A stretch of DNA of 64,000 nt. Origin: Halorubrum salsamenti. GTDB taxonomy: Archaea > Halobacteriota > Halobacteria > Halobacteriales > Haloferacaceae. The stretch covers positions 1 to 64,000 of the forward strand of contig NZ_VCNL01000005.1 of assembly GCF_007671685.1 (NCBI RefSeq), written 5' to 3'. A model generated the notes under the pieces. That model worked only from the letters and a program-made list of their open reading frames with translations, was not told the origin of the DNA and searched no databases. A program made the position numbers and the translations under genes. Positions 45,567 through 54,301 of this stretch are shown piece after piece. Numbering within the stretch: the first letter of the stretch is position 1; the number at the start of each line of letters is the position of its first letter.

Positions 45567-46060
45567 TCCCCTTCCCGAAGCTCACTTGTCAGTTCGCTCC
45601 GCTCTGACTCAACCTTGAGGTCGATGTACTCGCTGACCACCTCTGGGTAGGCGTCGGAGAGGTATTCAAGCATGATCGTCCGGCTCGCCTCTGACACCGA
45701 CTCGAACTCCCCGCGCTCGGTGAGGTACTGAAGCAGCGTCTTCACTTCCTTCGACCGCGTGTTGATCACTGTCGACTGGTCGTCGACTCGTTCCATCGCC
45801 GACTTAAGCAGTTCGTGATCGACCTGTTCGCCGTCATCTGTCTCGATCACGTCCACGTACCACTCCTCCTCGATGTTTTCGTGGGGGCCCTTGACGACCG
45901 TCAGACGCTCGGGATCCGAGAGGTTCTCCGGGTCCGTGTCTACTTTCGCTTTGATGTCGAAGATCTCTTTTGTCTCCTCATCACTCACCTGCAGTCGGAT
46001 CTCTTTTCCTTCCGGATCCTCAGGCAAATTGTTTTCCGACGTGACGTACTTTCCTGCCAT
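45563..46060 (-). CDS. Small acidic protein of unknown function, first gene of UbiD operon
   Basis: A 165-aa soluble protein with no cysteine-based motif or membrane segment. It begins MAGKYVTSENNLPEDPEGKE, has a beta-rich first half (RLTVVKGPHENIEEEWYVDVIE) and a helical second half (LLQYLTERGEFESVSEASRTIMLEYLSDAYPEVV). I do not recognise it. The stop overlaps the UbiD start by ATGA, so it is co-translated and may be a third subunit or assembly factor. The ATG at 46060 is preferred over a TTG/ATT-type extension to 46090. Confidence 0.7.
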   Translation of the reverse strand: MAGKYVTSENNLPEDPEGKEIRLQVSDEETKEIFDIKAKVDTDPENLSDPERLTVVKGPHENIEEEWYVDVIETDDGEQVDHELLKSAMERVDDQSTVINTRSKEVKTLLQYLTERGEFESVSEASRTIMLEYLSDAYPEVVSEYIDLKVESERSELTSELREGE

Positions 46061-46173
46061 CGTTACCGATAGATACTGGACGATGTTCAATAAAACCCCT
46101 TACCAACGTCCGTGGGAACTCTGCGAAAATCGGCTGGGAACGAGAATCGCCTGCGCGAGACGCACACAAAGAA

Positions 46174-46192
46174 TCACACTCATGTGGTGTGA
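46174..46192. promoter_or_regulatory. Inverted repeat TCACAC-N7-GTGTGA, putative operator
   Basis: A 6-bp-arm palindrome lies between the divergent UbiD operon (start 46060) and MaoC-like gene (start 46210), 18 bp before the latter's ATG. It could couple the two. Confidence 0.5.
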
Positions 46193-46209
46193 CATCGTCG
46201 ATCGGTTTG

Positions 46210-46716
46210 ATGCCTGATTCGGACACAGAGACTCTGTACCTGGAGGACATTGAGGAACACACGATCCACTGTGGCGAGGTGGAAGTCACGGCCGATGAAA
46301 TCGTCGAGTTCGCCGAGCAGTTCGACCCGCTTCCCATACACACTGACCCGGAGGCGGCGGCTGAGAGCCGATACGACGGACTCATTGCCAGCGGCTATCA
46401 TACGCTATCTCTGTCCGTACGGCTGTTGGTCGACGCGGTCCGGAGCAGACGTGCAGTCGTCGCGGGACTCGGAATCGACGATGTCCGGTGGCACGCGCCC
46501 GTCAGGCCGGGCGACACGATCACTGTCGAGACGACGATACTCGAGACGCGTCCTTCAGAGAGCGACCCGTCGAACGGGATCGTTCACGAGCGGATCACGG
46601 CGAGAAAGCGAGACGGAACCGAGGTCCTTACCCTCGAGAACCACGAACTCGTGGAGCGGCGCGACACCGAGACCGACGACGAGACGGTTGACTCATCTCC
46701 GGACGCTGAGCGATAG
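46210..46716 (+). CDS. MaoC-like (R)-enoyl-CoA hydratase
   Basis: A 168-aa hotdog-fold hydratase. The catalytic Asp-His pair of the R-hydratase signature is visible in FAEQFDPLPIHTDPEAAAESRYDGLIASGYHTL. The MaoC half of bacterial PaaZ hydrolyses oxepin-CoA; a separate MaoC protein here could do that step or a normal hydration. The start at 46210 is just behind the palindrome 46174-46192. A hotdog protein follows 78 bp later. Confidence 0.87.
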   Translation: MPDSDTETLYLEDIEEHTIHCGEVEVTADEIVEFAEQFDPLPIHTDPEAAAESRYDGLIASGYHTLSLSVRLLVDAVRSRRAVVAGLGIDDVRWHAPVRPGDTITVETTILETRPSESDPSNGIVHERITARKRDGTEVLTLENHELVERRDTETDDETVDSSPDAER

Positions 46717-46794
46717 CGCACGAACGTTGACCCCTGTCCGGACTTGTTTGCCGTTTCCTGTACGCTTCTTACGGTCGGTCGAGTAGGACGCGGC

Positions 46795-47676
46795 ATGCGA
46801 ACGCTCACCAACAAGCGCGTACACTTCGGCGAGTTCGCTGGACCGCTTGCCCACGAATCGGCGATTTTCGACTGGCAACTAATAGCGACCCAAGAACTGG
46901 CAGCGGCGTCTGACTATCCGTTCGCGGCGATCCTCGAGGACGACGGAATCCCGTACGCCCCGGTCGTCGTCGACGCGAGCGTCCACCGTTATCCGGAAAT
47001 CGGCGATGCGGTCAACGTCGATGCTACCCCGGTTGCGGTCGGTGAATCGAGTCTCGACCTCATATACGAGATGACTGACGGCGACGGCGATCCGATCGCG
47101 ACGATACGCGCGACACACGTGACAATCGGTCCCGACGGGAGCGCACTGCCGCTCCCCGATGCGGCGCGGGACGCGTACGCCAGCGCCCGCGTCGACGAGG
47201 ATCTCGATCCCGGTCCGGAACCGATCTCTGAGCCCTCCACGGACGGCGGAGACGCAGATCCGGCCGCAGTCGCCGACTCCGCATCACTCCCGTCGTACGG
47301 GACGACGGTCTCGATCCGGAGTCCGCACGTCGAGGGCGCAGAGCTGGCGTACTTCGAGGAATACCCTCGGTTTGCGGGGACCGCTCTCGAGGCGTTTGTC
47401 GCGGAGCGTGGCCCGAGCGTTGGCGATATGAGCGGAGAGAAGTGGCCGTACAAGCTCCGAGACTGGCACTGGGAGTTCAAGGCACCGGTGCCTTTCGAGT
47501 CGGAACTGCGCGTCGACTGCGAGGTCGTCGCCGTCGATCAAGAGGTGATCCGGGTCGTCCACGAGTTCTCCAGCGGCGGCACGACGAACATCGAGGGCGT
47601 CACCGAATACGGCTGTTTCGACCGCACGGGCGAACCGACGACGTTCGAGGAAGTGATGCTCGAACCGTTTCGGTGA
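46795..47676 (+). CDS. Double-hotdog acyl-CoA thioesterase/dehydratase-like protein
   Basis: A 293-aa protein built of two hotdog-like repeats: the N-terminal one (about 1-130, VHFGEFAGPLAHESAIFDWQLIATQELAAASDYPF) and a second (about 185-290) around WHWEFKAPVPFESELRVDCEVVAV. An acidic Pro/Asp linker (about 140-175) joins them. It is most similar in layout to 4HBT/acyl-CoA thioesterase or MaoC double-hotdog proteins; I cannot fix the reaction. The first ATG in the conserved part is at 46795. Probably co-transcribed with the MaoC-like gene. Confidence 0.65.
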   Translation: MRTLTNKRVHFGEFAGPLAHESAIFDWQLIATQELAAASDYPFAAILEDDGIPYAPVVVDASVHRYPEIGDAVNVDATPVAVGESSLDLIYEMTDGDGDPIATIRATHVTIGPDGSALPLPDAARDAYASARVDEDLDPGPEPISEPSTDGGDADPAAVADSASLPSYGTTVSIRSPHVEGAELAYFEEYPRFAGTALEAFVAERGPSVGDMSGEKWPYKLRDWHWEFKAPVPFESELRVDCEVVAVDQEVIRVVHEFSSGGTTNIEGVTEYGCFDRTGEPTTFEEVMLEPFR

Positions 47677-47739
47677 ACGACTACCGCACACTCCGTCGGA
47701 CCCGTCAGTTCGGTATCTCACGCCGTCTAGCGGCACTAG

Positions 47740-48335
47740 CTAGTTGCGCAGCGTGAGAAGCAAGAAGCCACACCGAAGCTGTTGATGAAGCTCGGTATTC
47801 GGTGTCTGCTGTCCGAATTACCTCTTTTAAATACTGTTCTGTTTCTCGAGGTGTTCGGTGTTAATCGGATTCTGTCCACCGTTCACAGCCGGGTTCACAA
47901 GACCGATCTACAGCCAGACGCTGGCCGGAGTCCGAATCGCGTTGCGGTTGACGGAACCGTGATTCGGTTGACGACGAACGGTATCGGCTGTACGCTGCCG
48001 CCGATCCCGATTCGGACCGATTGCTCGGGGAAACGGTTGAAACGCCGAGAACAAACGTGATCGCGGACCGGTTCTCCGCGGAGATCCGCGAACAACACTA
48101 CGTGGCTGACGCGATCGTTCTCGCTGATAACGCGGTTCGACTTCAGCGAGCCTGTCGAAACCACAGCCTCTATTTCAGATACGGACGACGTGGAAGTCGG
48201 GACAGCATTAAACATATCTCTAATGAGATGAATACGCAACTACCAGTTTTCAAACTGTTTAGCAACGTCGAAGCAGAAACTGCCACCGAGTGGCTGAGAT
48301 CGTTCGCTTTCGCGTGGAATCGGCGTATCTCAACG
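47740..48335 (+). pseudogene. Decayed IS6-family (ISH14/ISH15-like) DDE transposase
   Basis: Two consecutive frames together read like a haloarchaeal IS6-type transposase. Frame one (to about 47975) gives EATPKLLMKLGIR, then FLEVFGVNRILSTVHSRVHKTDLQPDAGRSPNRVAVDGTVIRL; after a one-base shift frame two gives YRLYAAADPDSDRLLGETVE and RADFSAEIREQHYV-type text, then LADNAVRLQRACRNH and AETATEWLRSFAFAWNRR. The N-terminus and ends are missing and both first-Asp context and catalytic residues look eroded. GGCACTAGC at 47731 may be a relic of the terminal repeat. It cannot encode an active enzyme. Confidence 0.8.
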
Positions 48336-48383
48336 CTCCCCGTGTACGCGGGAGTGATTTCGCTTGTAGCGGCGTCGTGACCG

Positions 48384-49250
48384 TCAGCCGTGGGACGGGG
48401 CCGTTCCGACTGACCGCTGTCGCCACACGCTCGCGACCAGTCCGGACCCGACAACACCGATAGACGAAAACGCAAGGACCGTCGTGAGGACGCTCGGGTC
48501 CGAGAACCCGGTCGTCGCGATGAACAGTGCGATCGCCGCGTTTCGGGCGGCAGTCGTCGTCGCCAGCACCTCTCGAGTCCCTCGTGCAGGGCCGCCGAGA
48601 CCGTATCCGAGCAGTAACGATGCGCCCACGACGACAGCCGATAGCCAGAGTGTGTCCGTCCCGACGAGGGATATCATGCTATCGCTGTAGACGACGAACA
48701 GCAGCACGATCAACCCGACGAACGTGTAGTCTGAGACCCGCTGAACCGGCGAAGAAAGGTGGTCTGTGAGCGTCGGGAGGAGAATAGACATCCCGAGCCC
48801 GAGCAGGAGCGGAACCAGCTGGATGCCCAGAACGATCCGTCCGATAGCGACCGGATCGACGACGACGTCGCCGGGGAGCAACAGCAACAGAGAGATGGGG
48901 ATCGTCACGACCGAGAGCACACAGAGGACCGCCATGAGACCGCTCGCGAACGCCACATCGCTATCCGAGACCTCTGCGAGCTTCGGGCCGAACGGAGCAC
49001 CTGGTGAGACCGCGAGCAACACGAGGCCCGCTGCGAACCCGGTCCCCAGCGAAACCGTCTGAACGAGCAGGTAGGCGACCAATGGAACCGCGACGAGGTT
49101 CACCGTCAGGGATTTCGCCAGCAACCGCCGCTTTCGAAGCACATTGACGAGTTGGTTAGGAGACAACTGCACCCCCATCGAGAACATCGTAGAGAGCGCG
49201 AAGATCATCGTTACGACCTCGACAACCGCCTCACCGGATAGTTCCATCAT
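48384..49250 (-). CDS. Bile acid:Na+ symporter (BASS) family transporter
   Basis: A 288-aa membrane protein with about nine or ten hydrophobic helices; motifs SPGAPFGPKLAEV and TTTAARNAAIALFIATTGF are typical of BASS/arsenite-like carriers. It would import an organic anion with sodium or protons. It is a single gene, downstream-adjacent to the transposase relic and upstream-adjacent to a solo IS200/IS605 end. Substrate unknown. Confidence 0.82.
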   Translation of the reverse strand: MMELSGEAVVEVVTMIFALSTMFSMGVQLSPNQLVNVLRKRRLLAKSLTVNLVAVPLVAYLLVQTVSLGTGFAAGLVLLAVSPGAPFGPKLAEVSDSDVAFASGLMAVLCVLSVVTIPISLLLLLPGDVVVDPVAIGRIVLGIQLVPLLLGLGMSILLPTLTDHLSSPVQRVSDYTFVGLIVLLFVVYSDSMISLVGTDTLWLSAVVVGASLLLGYGLGGPARGTREVLATTTAARNAAIALFIATTGFSDPSVLTTVLAFSSIGVVGSGLVASVWRQRSVGTAPSHG

Positions 49251-49403
49251 TAGTTGCGTCTAATTGTAAGCTGTAACACGCCCTCGATACTACTCTCCTT
49301 CGCTTTCGGACGAGAAAACGAGAGTACGGGCCGAACAGACAACTAATCCCTGCTGGTAGCCAGCCCGGTACCGAGACTGCCGTCATTATTATCCCAAACG
49401 CGG

Positions 49404-49442
49404 TCGGGATTCCTCCGCCTGAAGGCGGAGGAGGATGTCAAC
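49404..49442 (+). repeat. Solo IS200/IS605 right end (PATE-like relic)
   Basis: GGGATTCC, a perfect 9-bp-arm hairpin CCTCCGCCT-GA-AGGCGGAGG (49412-49431), then GAGGATGTCAA. The flanks are identical in form to the right end of the tnpB element at 32905-32942, but there is no tnpB, so this is a solo end or the edge of a small non-autonomous element. It ends about 12 bp before the glutamate dehydrogenase stop (49454) and could act as a terminator for it (minus strand). Confidence 0.72.
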
Positions 49443-49453
49443 CGGTAGCGTGG

Positions 49454-50743
49454 CTACGGCCAGAGTCCACGCATTTCATGGGCCTCTGCGATCCGTGATA
49501 GCGCGACGATATACGCCGCGTCACGCCACGTCACGTCGCGCGTCTCGAACTCCTCACGGACGCCCTGCCAAGCCGCCAGCATCTCCGTTTCCAACTCGTC
49601 GTGAACGCGGTCCAACGACCACGCACGTCGATTGATATCCTGCAGCCATTCGAAGTAACTCACTGTCACACCGCCGGCGTTAGCCAAAATGTCCGGAATC
49701 ACCGGGAGATCTCGCTCGGCGAAGATCGCACTCGCCGCACTCGTCGTCGGTCCGTTCGCCCCCTCGATGACGATGTCCGCAGCAACGTCGTCGGCGTTCT
49801 CCGCCGTCAGGACGTTTCCGATCGCCGCCGGGATCACCACGTCCACGTCGAGTTCCAGTAACTCGTCGTTGGTCAACGTCTCCGGGGCCCCGTGCGTCAG
49901 CACCGCCTCCGGCTCTTCATCATGAGACGGAATCGCGTGTGTGTCTAACCCGTTCGCATCGTAGATCCCGCCATTGACGTCACTCACGGCGACGACGTTC
50001 GCACCCCAGTCGTCGAGTAATTTCGCTGCATTCGACCCGACACTTCCGAAGCCCTGCACAGCAACCGACGTCGCCGTGATATCCTTGTCGTAGTACTCAA
50101 TGGCCTCACGAGCGATAATTGCGACACTCCGACCCGGCGCCGAGTCTCGCCCTTCACTCCCGCCGACGATGGGCGGTTTCCCTGTGACCACCCCGGGGAT
50201 CGTTTCACCCTCTTGCATCGAGTAGGCGTCCATCAGCCACGCCATCGTCTGCGGATCCGTTCCCATGTCGGGCGCGGGGATATCTTTTGTCGGGCCGATG
50301 ACGGACCGGATTTCGTCGGTGAACCGCCGCGTCAACTGTTCTTTTTCGGCCTCGCTGAGGTCCTTGGGGTTGACTGCAATACCGCCTTTCGCACCGCCGA
50401 AGGGGATATCCATCACGGCGCACTTCCACGTCATCCACATCCCAAGTCCGACACACTCCTCGCGTGTTACGTCGGGGTGATACCGAAGCCCACCCTTGAA
50501 CGGGCCCCGAACGCTGTCGTGTTGGGCGCGATACCCGGTGTATAGCTCCACCTCCCCGTTTTCGCGTTCGATCGGAACGGTAACCTCGTGGACTTTTTTC
50601 GGATGTTTCAGTCGCTCGATGATGTTTTGACCGATATCGAGATGATCGGCGGCCTGCTGGAGTTGGCGGCGCGCCGTCTGTAACGCGGACTCCGGTTCAC
50701 TTGGTTCCTCGTCTCGAGCTGTTGATGTCGAGGCCATGGTCAT
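49454..50743 (-). CDS. Glutamate dehydrogenase (Glu/Leu/Phe/Val dehydrogenase family)
   Basis: A 429-aa hexameric-type dehydrogenase of oxidative deamination/amination of glutamate. The glutamate-binding and catalytic segment [10 protein letters not shown]...[16 protein letters not shown], the AxDMGT proton loop ([14 protein letters not shown]) and the Rossmann motif [13 protein letters not shown] are present. The N-terminal stretch of about 30 residues is variable. Its ATG overlaps the stop of the zinc-ribbon gene at 50740 (ATGA); a second ATG two codons later is possible. Nearby regulator (51093) shares promoter-like text, which may indicate joint control. Confidence 0.93.
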   Translation of the reverse strand: MTMASTSTARDEEPSEPESALQTARRQLQQAADHLDIGQNIIERLKHPKKVHEVTVPIERENGEVELYTGYRAQHDSVRGPFKGGLRYHPDVTREECVGLGMWMTWKCAVMDIPFGGAKGGIAVNPKDLSEAEKEQLTRRFTDEIRSVIGPTKDIPAPDMGTDPQTMAWLMDAYSMQEGETIPGVVTGKPPIVGGSEGRDSAPGRSVAIIAREAIEYYDKDITATSVAVQGFGSVGSNAAKLLDDWGANVVAVSDVNGGIYDANGLDTHAIPSHDEEPEAVLTHGAPETLTNDELLELDVDVVIPAAIGNVLTAENADDVAADIVIEGANGPTTSAASAIFAERDLPVIPDILANAGGVTVSYFEWLQDINRRAWSLDRVHDELETEMLAAWQGVREEFETRDVTWRDAAYIVALSRIAEAHEMRGLWP

Positions 50744-50883
50744 TCGATCGGCATGCGGCGGTTCCGCATCTCACCGCCGCAGTCGGGACATTTGCCGGGG
50801 CTCGTTTCCGAAAGCACGACGTTTCCACACTCAAAGCACTCGTAGGGCGATTCGGTGGATGAATTTTGGGAGGCGTCTCTCAT
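50740..50883 (-). CDS. 47-aa rubrerythrin-like zinc-ribbon protein
   Basis: A small reading frame beginning [20 protein letters not shown] and ending [11 protein letters not shown] before TGA; the two CxxC pairs (CFEC and CPDC) form a rubredoxin/rubrerythrin-like zinc knuckle. This tiny family is widespread in haloarchaea. The stop overlaps the glutamate dehydrogenase start by 4 bp, so they are translationally coupled. The ATG at 50883 is followed upstream by the AT-rich stretch at about 50985-51000, which looks like the promoter. Role unknown; a metal-binding or regulatory partner is possible. Confidence 0.8.
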   Translation of the reverse strand: MRDASQNSSTESPYECFECGNVVLSETSPGKCPDCGGEMRNRRMPIE

Positions 50884-51092
50884 GGTGGTTGAGAGCCCCG
50901 GCGGTATTTCGCAGGGTACTCTATCAGAGTAGAGGGGCCGTACGAGGGAATATTCAGCAGTTGATCATGAAGGCATCTGGTATGTTCCGGGATTTATTAT
51001 TCAACCCTCGGCGGATTCAGCGCCGTTCAAGAGGGATCCCGCGCCCTCATCGAAGCGAACGGCGACGCCGTGAGCGAGGAGGGTGGGGTAGT

Positions 51093-53966
51093 TCACTCGG
51101 GGGACTGCGCAACGACGGGCGAGTGATCGTCGATCAGCGCCGTGAACAGCTTCCGTTGTGCCGTTCGAATATGCTGGTAGAAGGCCTGCGGAGAGATGTC
51201 CAGCGAGTCCGCCACGATCTCCCCGTTCGCCTCCCGTGGGGATTCGAAGAACCCGCTGTAGTACGCCGTCTCCAGGACTTCCAGTTGTCTGGCAGTCAGT
51301 TGGTCAAGCACTGACGCGTACAGTCCGTGTTCCGACGCCTGTTCCCGTGTTTGCTTTGACGTGAGCTTGACGTCGCTGAACCGCTCGCTGATGAACTGGG
51401 TGACATGCCTGACCTCGACACCTCGAGAGATGTCGATAACTAATTCTGTGTTCGACTGTGTGGCAGTCGCACCCTGAAGGACGGCACCGTGGTCGGCGAG
51501 TTCCGTCGCGAGAAACGGCTCAGATAACTGGAGCCGCACCACGCCTCCAGAGTCACCGCCGCGAATCCGCTGTACATCCTCAACGATCCGGAGGCCGTCC
51601 GCTGCGTCGATGACGGCGTCAAGCGGTGTATCGTCGATAGTGACGAACACGTAGTTTCCGCTGGCGGTCTGTCGGACGCCGCCTTCGTAGGTAAGCGTAC
51701 AGTCAGCGGCTTTCGCCAATTGCGTCAGCACGAACGATGGATTGGTGGCCGTGTACTCGACCCGAGTCATCGACGTGGTGAGCAGCGCCCGCTTGCGCTC
51801 ACTCGCGCTGATGGCGGAGGCGATCGTCTCTCCCAGTTCCGCGAACACAGACTGAATGGTCTCACCGAAGGCATCCGGCGTGTTCGCGTACACCGTCAGG
51901 ACACCGTATGAGAGGTCGTTGTACACCAGCGGGATGCTCAACACGGAGAGCAGATCGCGCGAAATCGCGTCCTTGCGCCACGGGGCCGCGCGAAGATCGG
52001 CCGCGACGTTCGAGACGAGCGTCATTGTTCCAGATGCCGCCGTCCGACCGGCTGGCTCGACGTCTGCAGCGGCTACGGGGAACGATTGCGTATCGAGATA
52101 TCCCTGATCAGTTCCGGCCCACGCCTGCGGTGTCACCGTCTCGTTCGCCCCGTCTAGAGTGCCGATCCAAGCGAACTGGAAGCGGCCGTCGGCAGTAAGG
52201 CGGTCACAGACGGTGTGATCGATCTCCTCGCGGGTCTCTGACTGTACGAGCGCCTGATCGATCTCTCGGATGGTCTCGTTGATCTGGTTGAGAGCGGTGA
52301 GCTGGTCGTTCCGTCGCTGGAGTTCGCGTTCCTGTTCGCGAAGCTGAGACTCGCGGTCAACGCGGTCGAGCGCCGCCTCTGCGGTTGCCGCGAGGAGGTC
52401 GGCAAGCTCTCGCGTGACGTCGTCGAACACGCCGACCTCTGTCGAGCCGACGACGAACACGCCGTGATTGCCGAGCGGGATGTATGCCGCACTCCGGAGG
52501 TCAGTCGCGAAGTTCGTAAGGCGGCCCGCGTCGTGGACGTCCGCGAAAAAGCTGGCTTCGTTCTCGACGAAACTGTGACTGACGAGGTCGTTCCCGTCCG
52601 CGTGAACGGCCGGCAGTGGACCGTGGGCGTTCCGCATCGCCTGCGAGTGGACGGCCGGCTGGAGATGATTCTCGTCGGCGTCGAAGAGGTAGACGGCACT
52701 GGCCTCGAGGCCCAGAACGTCCGAGGTGTCGTCCACGACGTGTTGGGCGATCTCTTGGTGTGTTTCAGCGTAGAGGAAGTCTCGGGCAGTCTCCTGTAGA
52801 GTGGCCAGCGACTGTTCGCGCTGCTTTCGCTTCGTGATGTCCCGACAGCTGTACAGCAGCGTCCCGTCCTGAATAGCGACTTCGCGAACGTTCACCAACA
52901 GCGTGTGTTCACGGCCGGCTTTGTCCGTGGCCGTCGTCTCGATGTTCTTCAGGACGCCCTCGTCAGCGAGCTTCTCACGGTCGAAGAGGTCCTCGCCGAG
53001 CAGGTCCTTGATCGTTCCGAGCTCCCGGATCTCGTCGGCGGTATATCCGAAAATGAAGTGAGCGTTCGGACAGACGTACGTGTATTCGCCGTCCTCGTTG
53101 GTCATGAGGACGGTGTCGGTCATATTGTTGAGCGTGACGCGGTGGAGTTCTTCGGAGCGTCGGAGTTCCCGTTCGAGATCGACGCGCTCGGTGATATCGA
53201 CACTGTCGACGATGATCGAGACGAGTTCGCCGCGTTCGTTGGTGACCGGCTGTACGGAGAGTTCCAGAACGCTGGAGCTCGCTGCAGCGTCCTGGATGAC
53301 AACGGCGTGCCTAAACTCGCCGTCTCCAGCCGTGTCCACGAGCTGACGGATGTCAGCTCTCGTTTGGCTGTTATCGGGCCACCAGGGAAGCGTCCAGAAC
53401 GGGTCACCGACGACGGCGTCAGCGTCCGTATCCACCATGTTACGGGCGGCTTGGTTGACGCGCGTAAGCGTCCCATTGGGGGCAAGCACCCACGTGGCCG
53501 ATCTGGTGTCGTGGAAGATGGCGTCGAACTGTCGGGCACGCTCGCGCTGCGTGGCCGAGCGCTGAGATTTCCGAAGGGCCCGCTCAGTTCGTCGTAAAGC
53601 ATCGCTGAGGGTGTCGTCCGACAGGTCAGTGACAGCGATGTAGTCAGTAATACCGGCTTCGATGGCCTCGCTAGCGAGTCGCTCGCTGCCGTCCGTCGTG
53701 CCCAATATCACCGGTAGCGTAGCCGACGTATCGCGGATGCGGCGAACGAGATCGATGCCGGTGGATTCAGCGAGATCGTAGTCCGTCACGACGCAGTCAA
53801 CGGCCGTCTGTCGAACCTTCTCTTGGGCTGCCGATACCGTTGAGACAGTGTGGACCGTCGTGTCAAAGTCCTCTCGGAGGGCACCAGCGTATGACGTTAT
53901 CCATGGCGTGTCGCCGACAACGACGACAGCGGCCGTGTCGAGGATGCTATTCGTTGTGGAGTTCAT
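51093..53966 (-). CDS. Bat-type multidomain sensor-regulator (receiver, 2 PAS, 2 GAF, bacterioopsin-activator domain, HTH_10)
   Basis: A 957-aa soluble protein. Receiver-like domain at about 10-125 has a phosphoacceptor-type Asp (DCVVTDYDL) but a Val replaces the conserved Lys (DYIAVTD). PAS domains lie at about 145-270 and 280-395, GAF-like domains at about 410-545 and 570-720, the Bat N-terminal domain at about 730-885, and HTH_10 at about 890-945 (LTARQLEVLETAYYSGFF...ISPQAFYQHIRTAQRKLF). It probably senses light, oxygen or redox and activates transcription. It is monocistronic and lies 210 bp from the zinc-ribbon/glutamate dehydrogenase operon. The ATG at 53966 (MNSTTN) starts the receiver; a seven-residue longer form is possible. 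Confidence 0.87.
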   Translation of the reverse strand: MNSTTNSILDTAAVVVVGDTPWITSYAGALREDFDTTVHTVSTVSAAQEKVRQTAVDCVVTDYDLAESTGIDLVRRIRDTSATLPVILGTTDGSERLASEAIEAGITDYIAVTDLSDDTLSDALRRTERALRKSQRSATQRERARQFDAIFHDTRSATWVLAPNGTLTRVNQAARNMVDTDADAVVGDPFWTLPWWPDNSQTRADIRQLVDTAGDGEFRHAVVIQDAAASSSVLELSVQPVTNERGELVSIIVDSVDITERVDLERELRRSEELHRVTLNNMTDTVLMTNEDGEYTYVCPNAHFIFGYTADEIRELGTIKDLLGEDLFDREKLADEGVLKNIETTATDKAGREHTLLVNVREVAIQDGTLLYSCRDITKRKQREQSLATLQETARDFLYAETHQEIAQHVVDDTSDVLGLEASAVYLFDADENHLQPAVHSQAMRNAHGPLPAVHADGNDLVSHSFVENEASFFADVHDAGRLTNFATDLRSAAYIPLGNHGVFVVGSTEVGVFDDVTRELADLLAATAEAALDRVDRESQLREQERELQRRNDQLTALNQINETIREIDQALVQSETREEIDHTVCDRLTADGRFQFAWIGTLDGANETVTPQAWAGTDQGYLDTQSFPVAAADVEPAGRTAASGTMTLVSNVAADLRAAPWRKDAISRDLLSVLSIPLVYNDLSYGVLTVYANTPDAFGETIQSVFAELGETIASAISASERKRALLTTSMTRVEYTATNPSFVLTQLAKAADCTLTYEGGVRQTASGNYVFVTIDDTPLDAVIDAADGLRIVEDVQRIRGGDSGGVVRLQLSEPFLATELADHGAVLQGATATQSNTELVIDISRGVEVRHVTQFISERFSDVKLTSKQTREQASEHGLYASVLDQLTARQLEVLETAYYSGFFESPREANGEIVADSLDISPQAFYQHIRTAQRKLFTALIDDHSPVVAQSPE

Positions 53967-54301
53967 GTGTGGAGCAGTAGGAGCCAATCACGGAGTTTGG
54001 TACCACGGGGGGTGAGATACTGATACCATCCGATACTCAATGAACAATCAAAATCCCTGCTATTTAATAATCAACCTCGACCGCTATTCGGTGTTACTAC
54101 ACCAACGGTGGCCGTAACTACACCAAGTTGGATCCCTAAGTGGTGGGAGTCGGCATTCGAGCCTATAATGGGATCTGATATCTGACCGGCTCTGTTGAAA
54201 TCCTATTTGTCAGACAGATTTTCACCTGAAACAGCCGGTCGATGAGAGCTGCTTATTGATTAGGAAGAAACATTATAACGCCACTATCGGTAAAATGGAC
54301 T
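53967..54301. other. Intergenic region with direct repeat
   Basis: A 335-bp AT-rich spacer between divergent genes. It contains ACTACACCAA twice (54096-54105 and 54118-54127 approximately), a TATA-like ATTATTAAATA on the minus strand near 54060-54070 for the regulator gene, and TTATAA at 54273-54278, 24 nt before the lipoprotein ATG. Confidence 0.55.
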
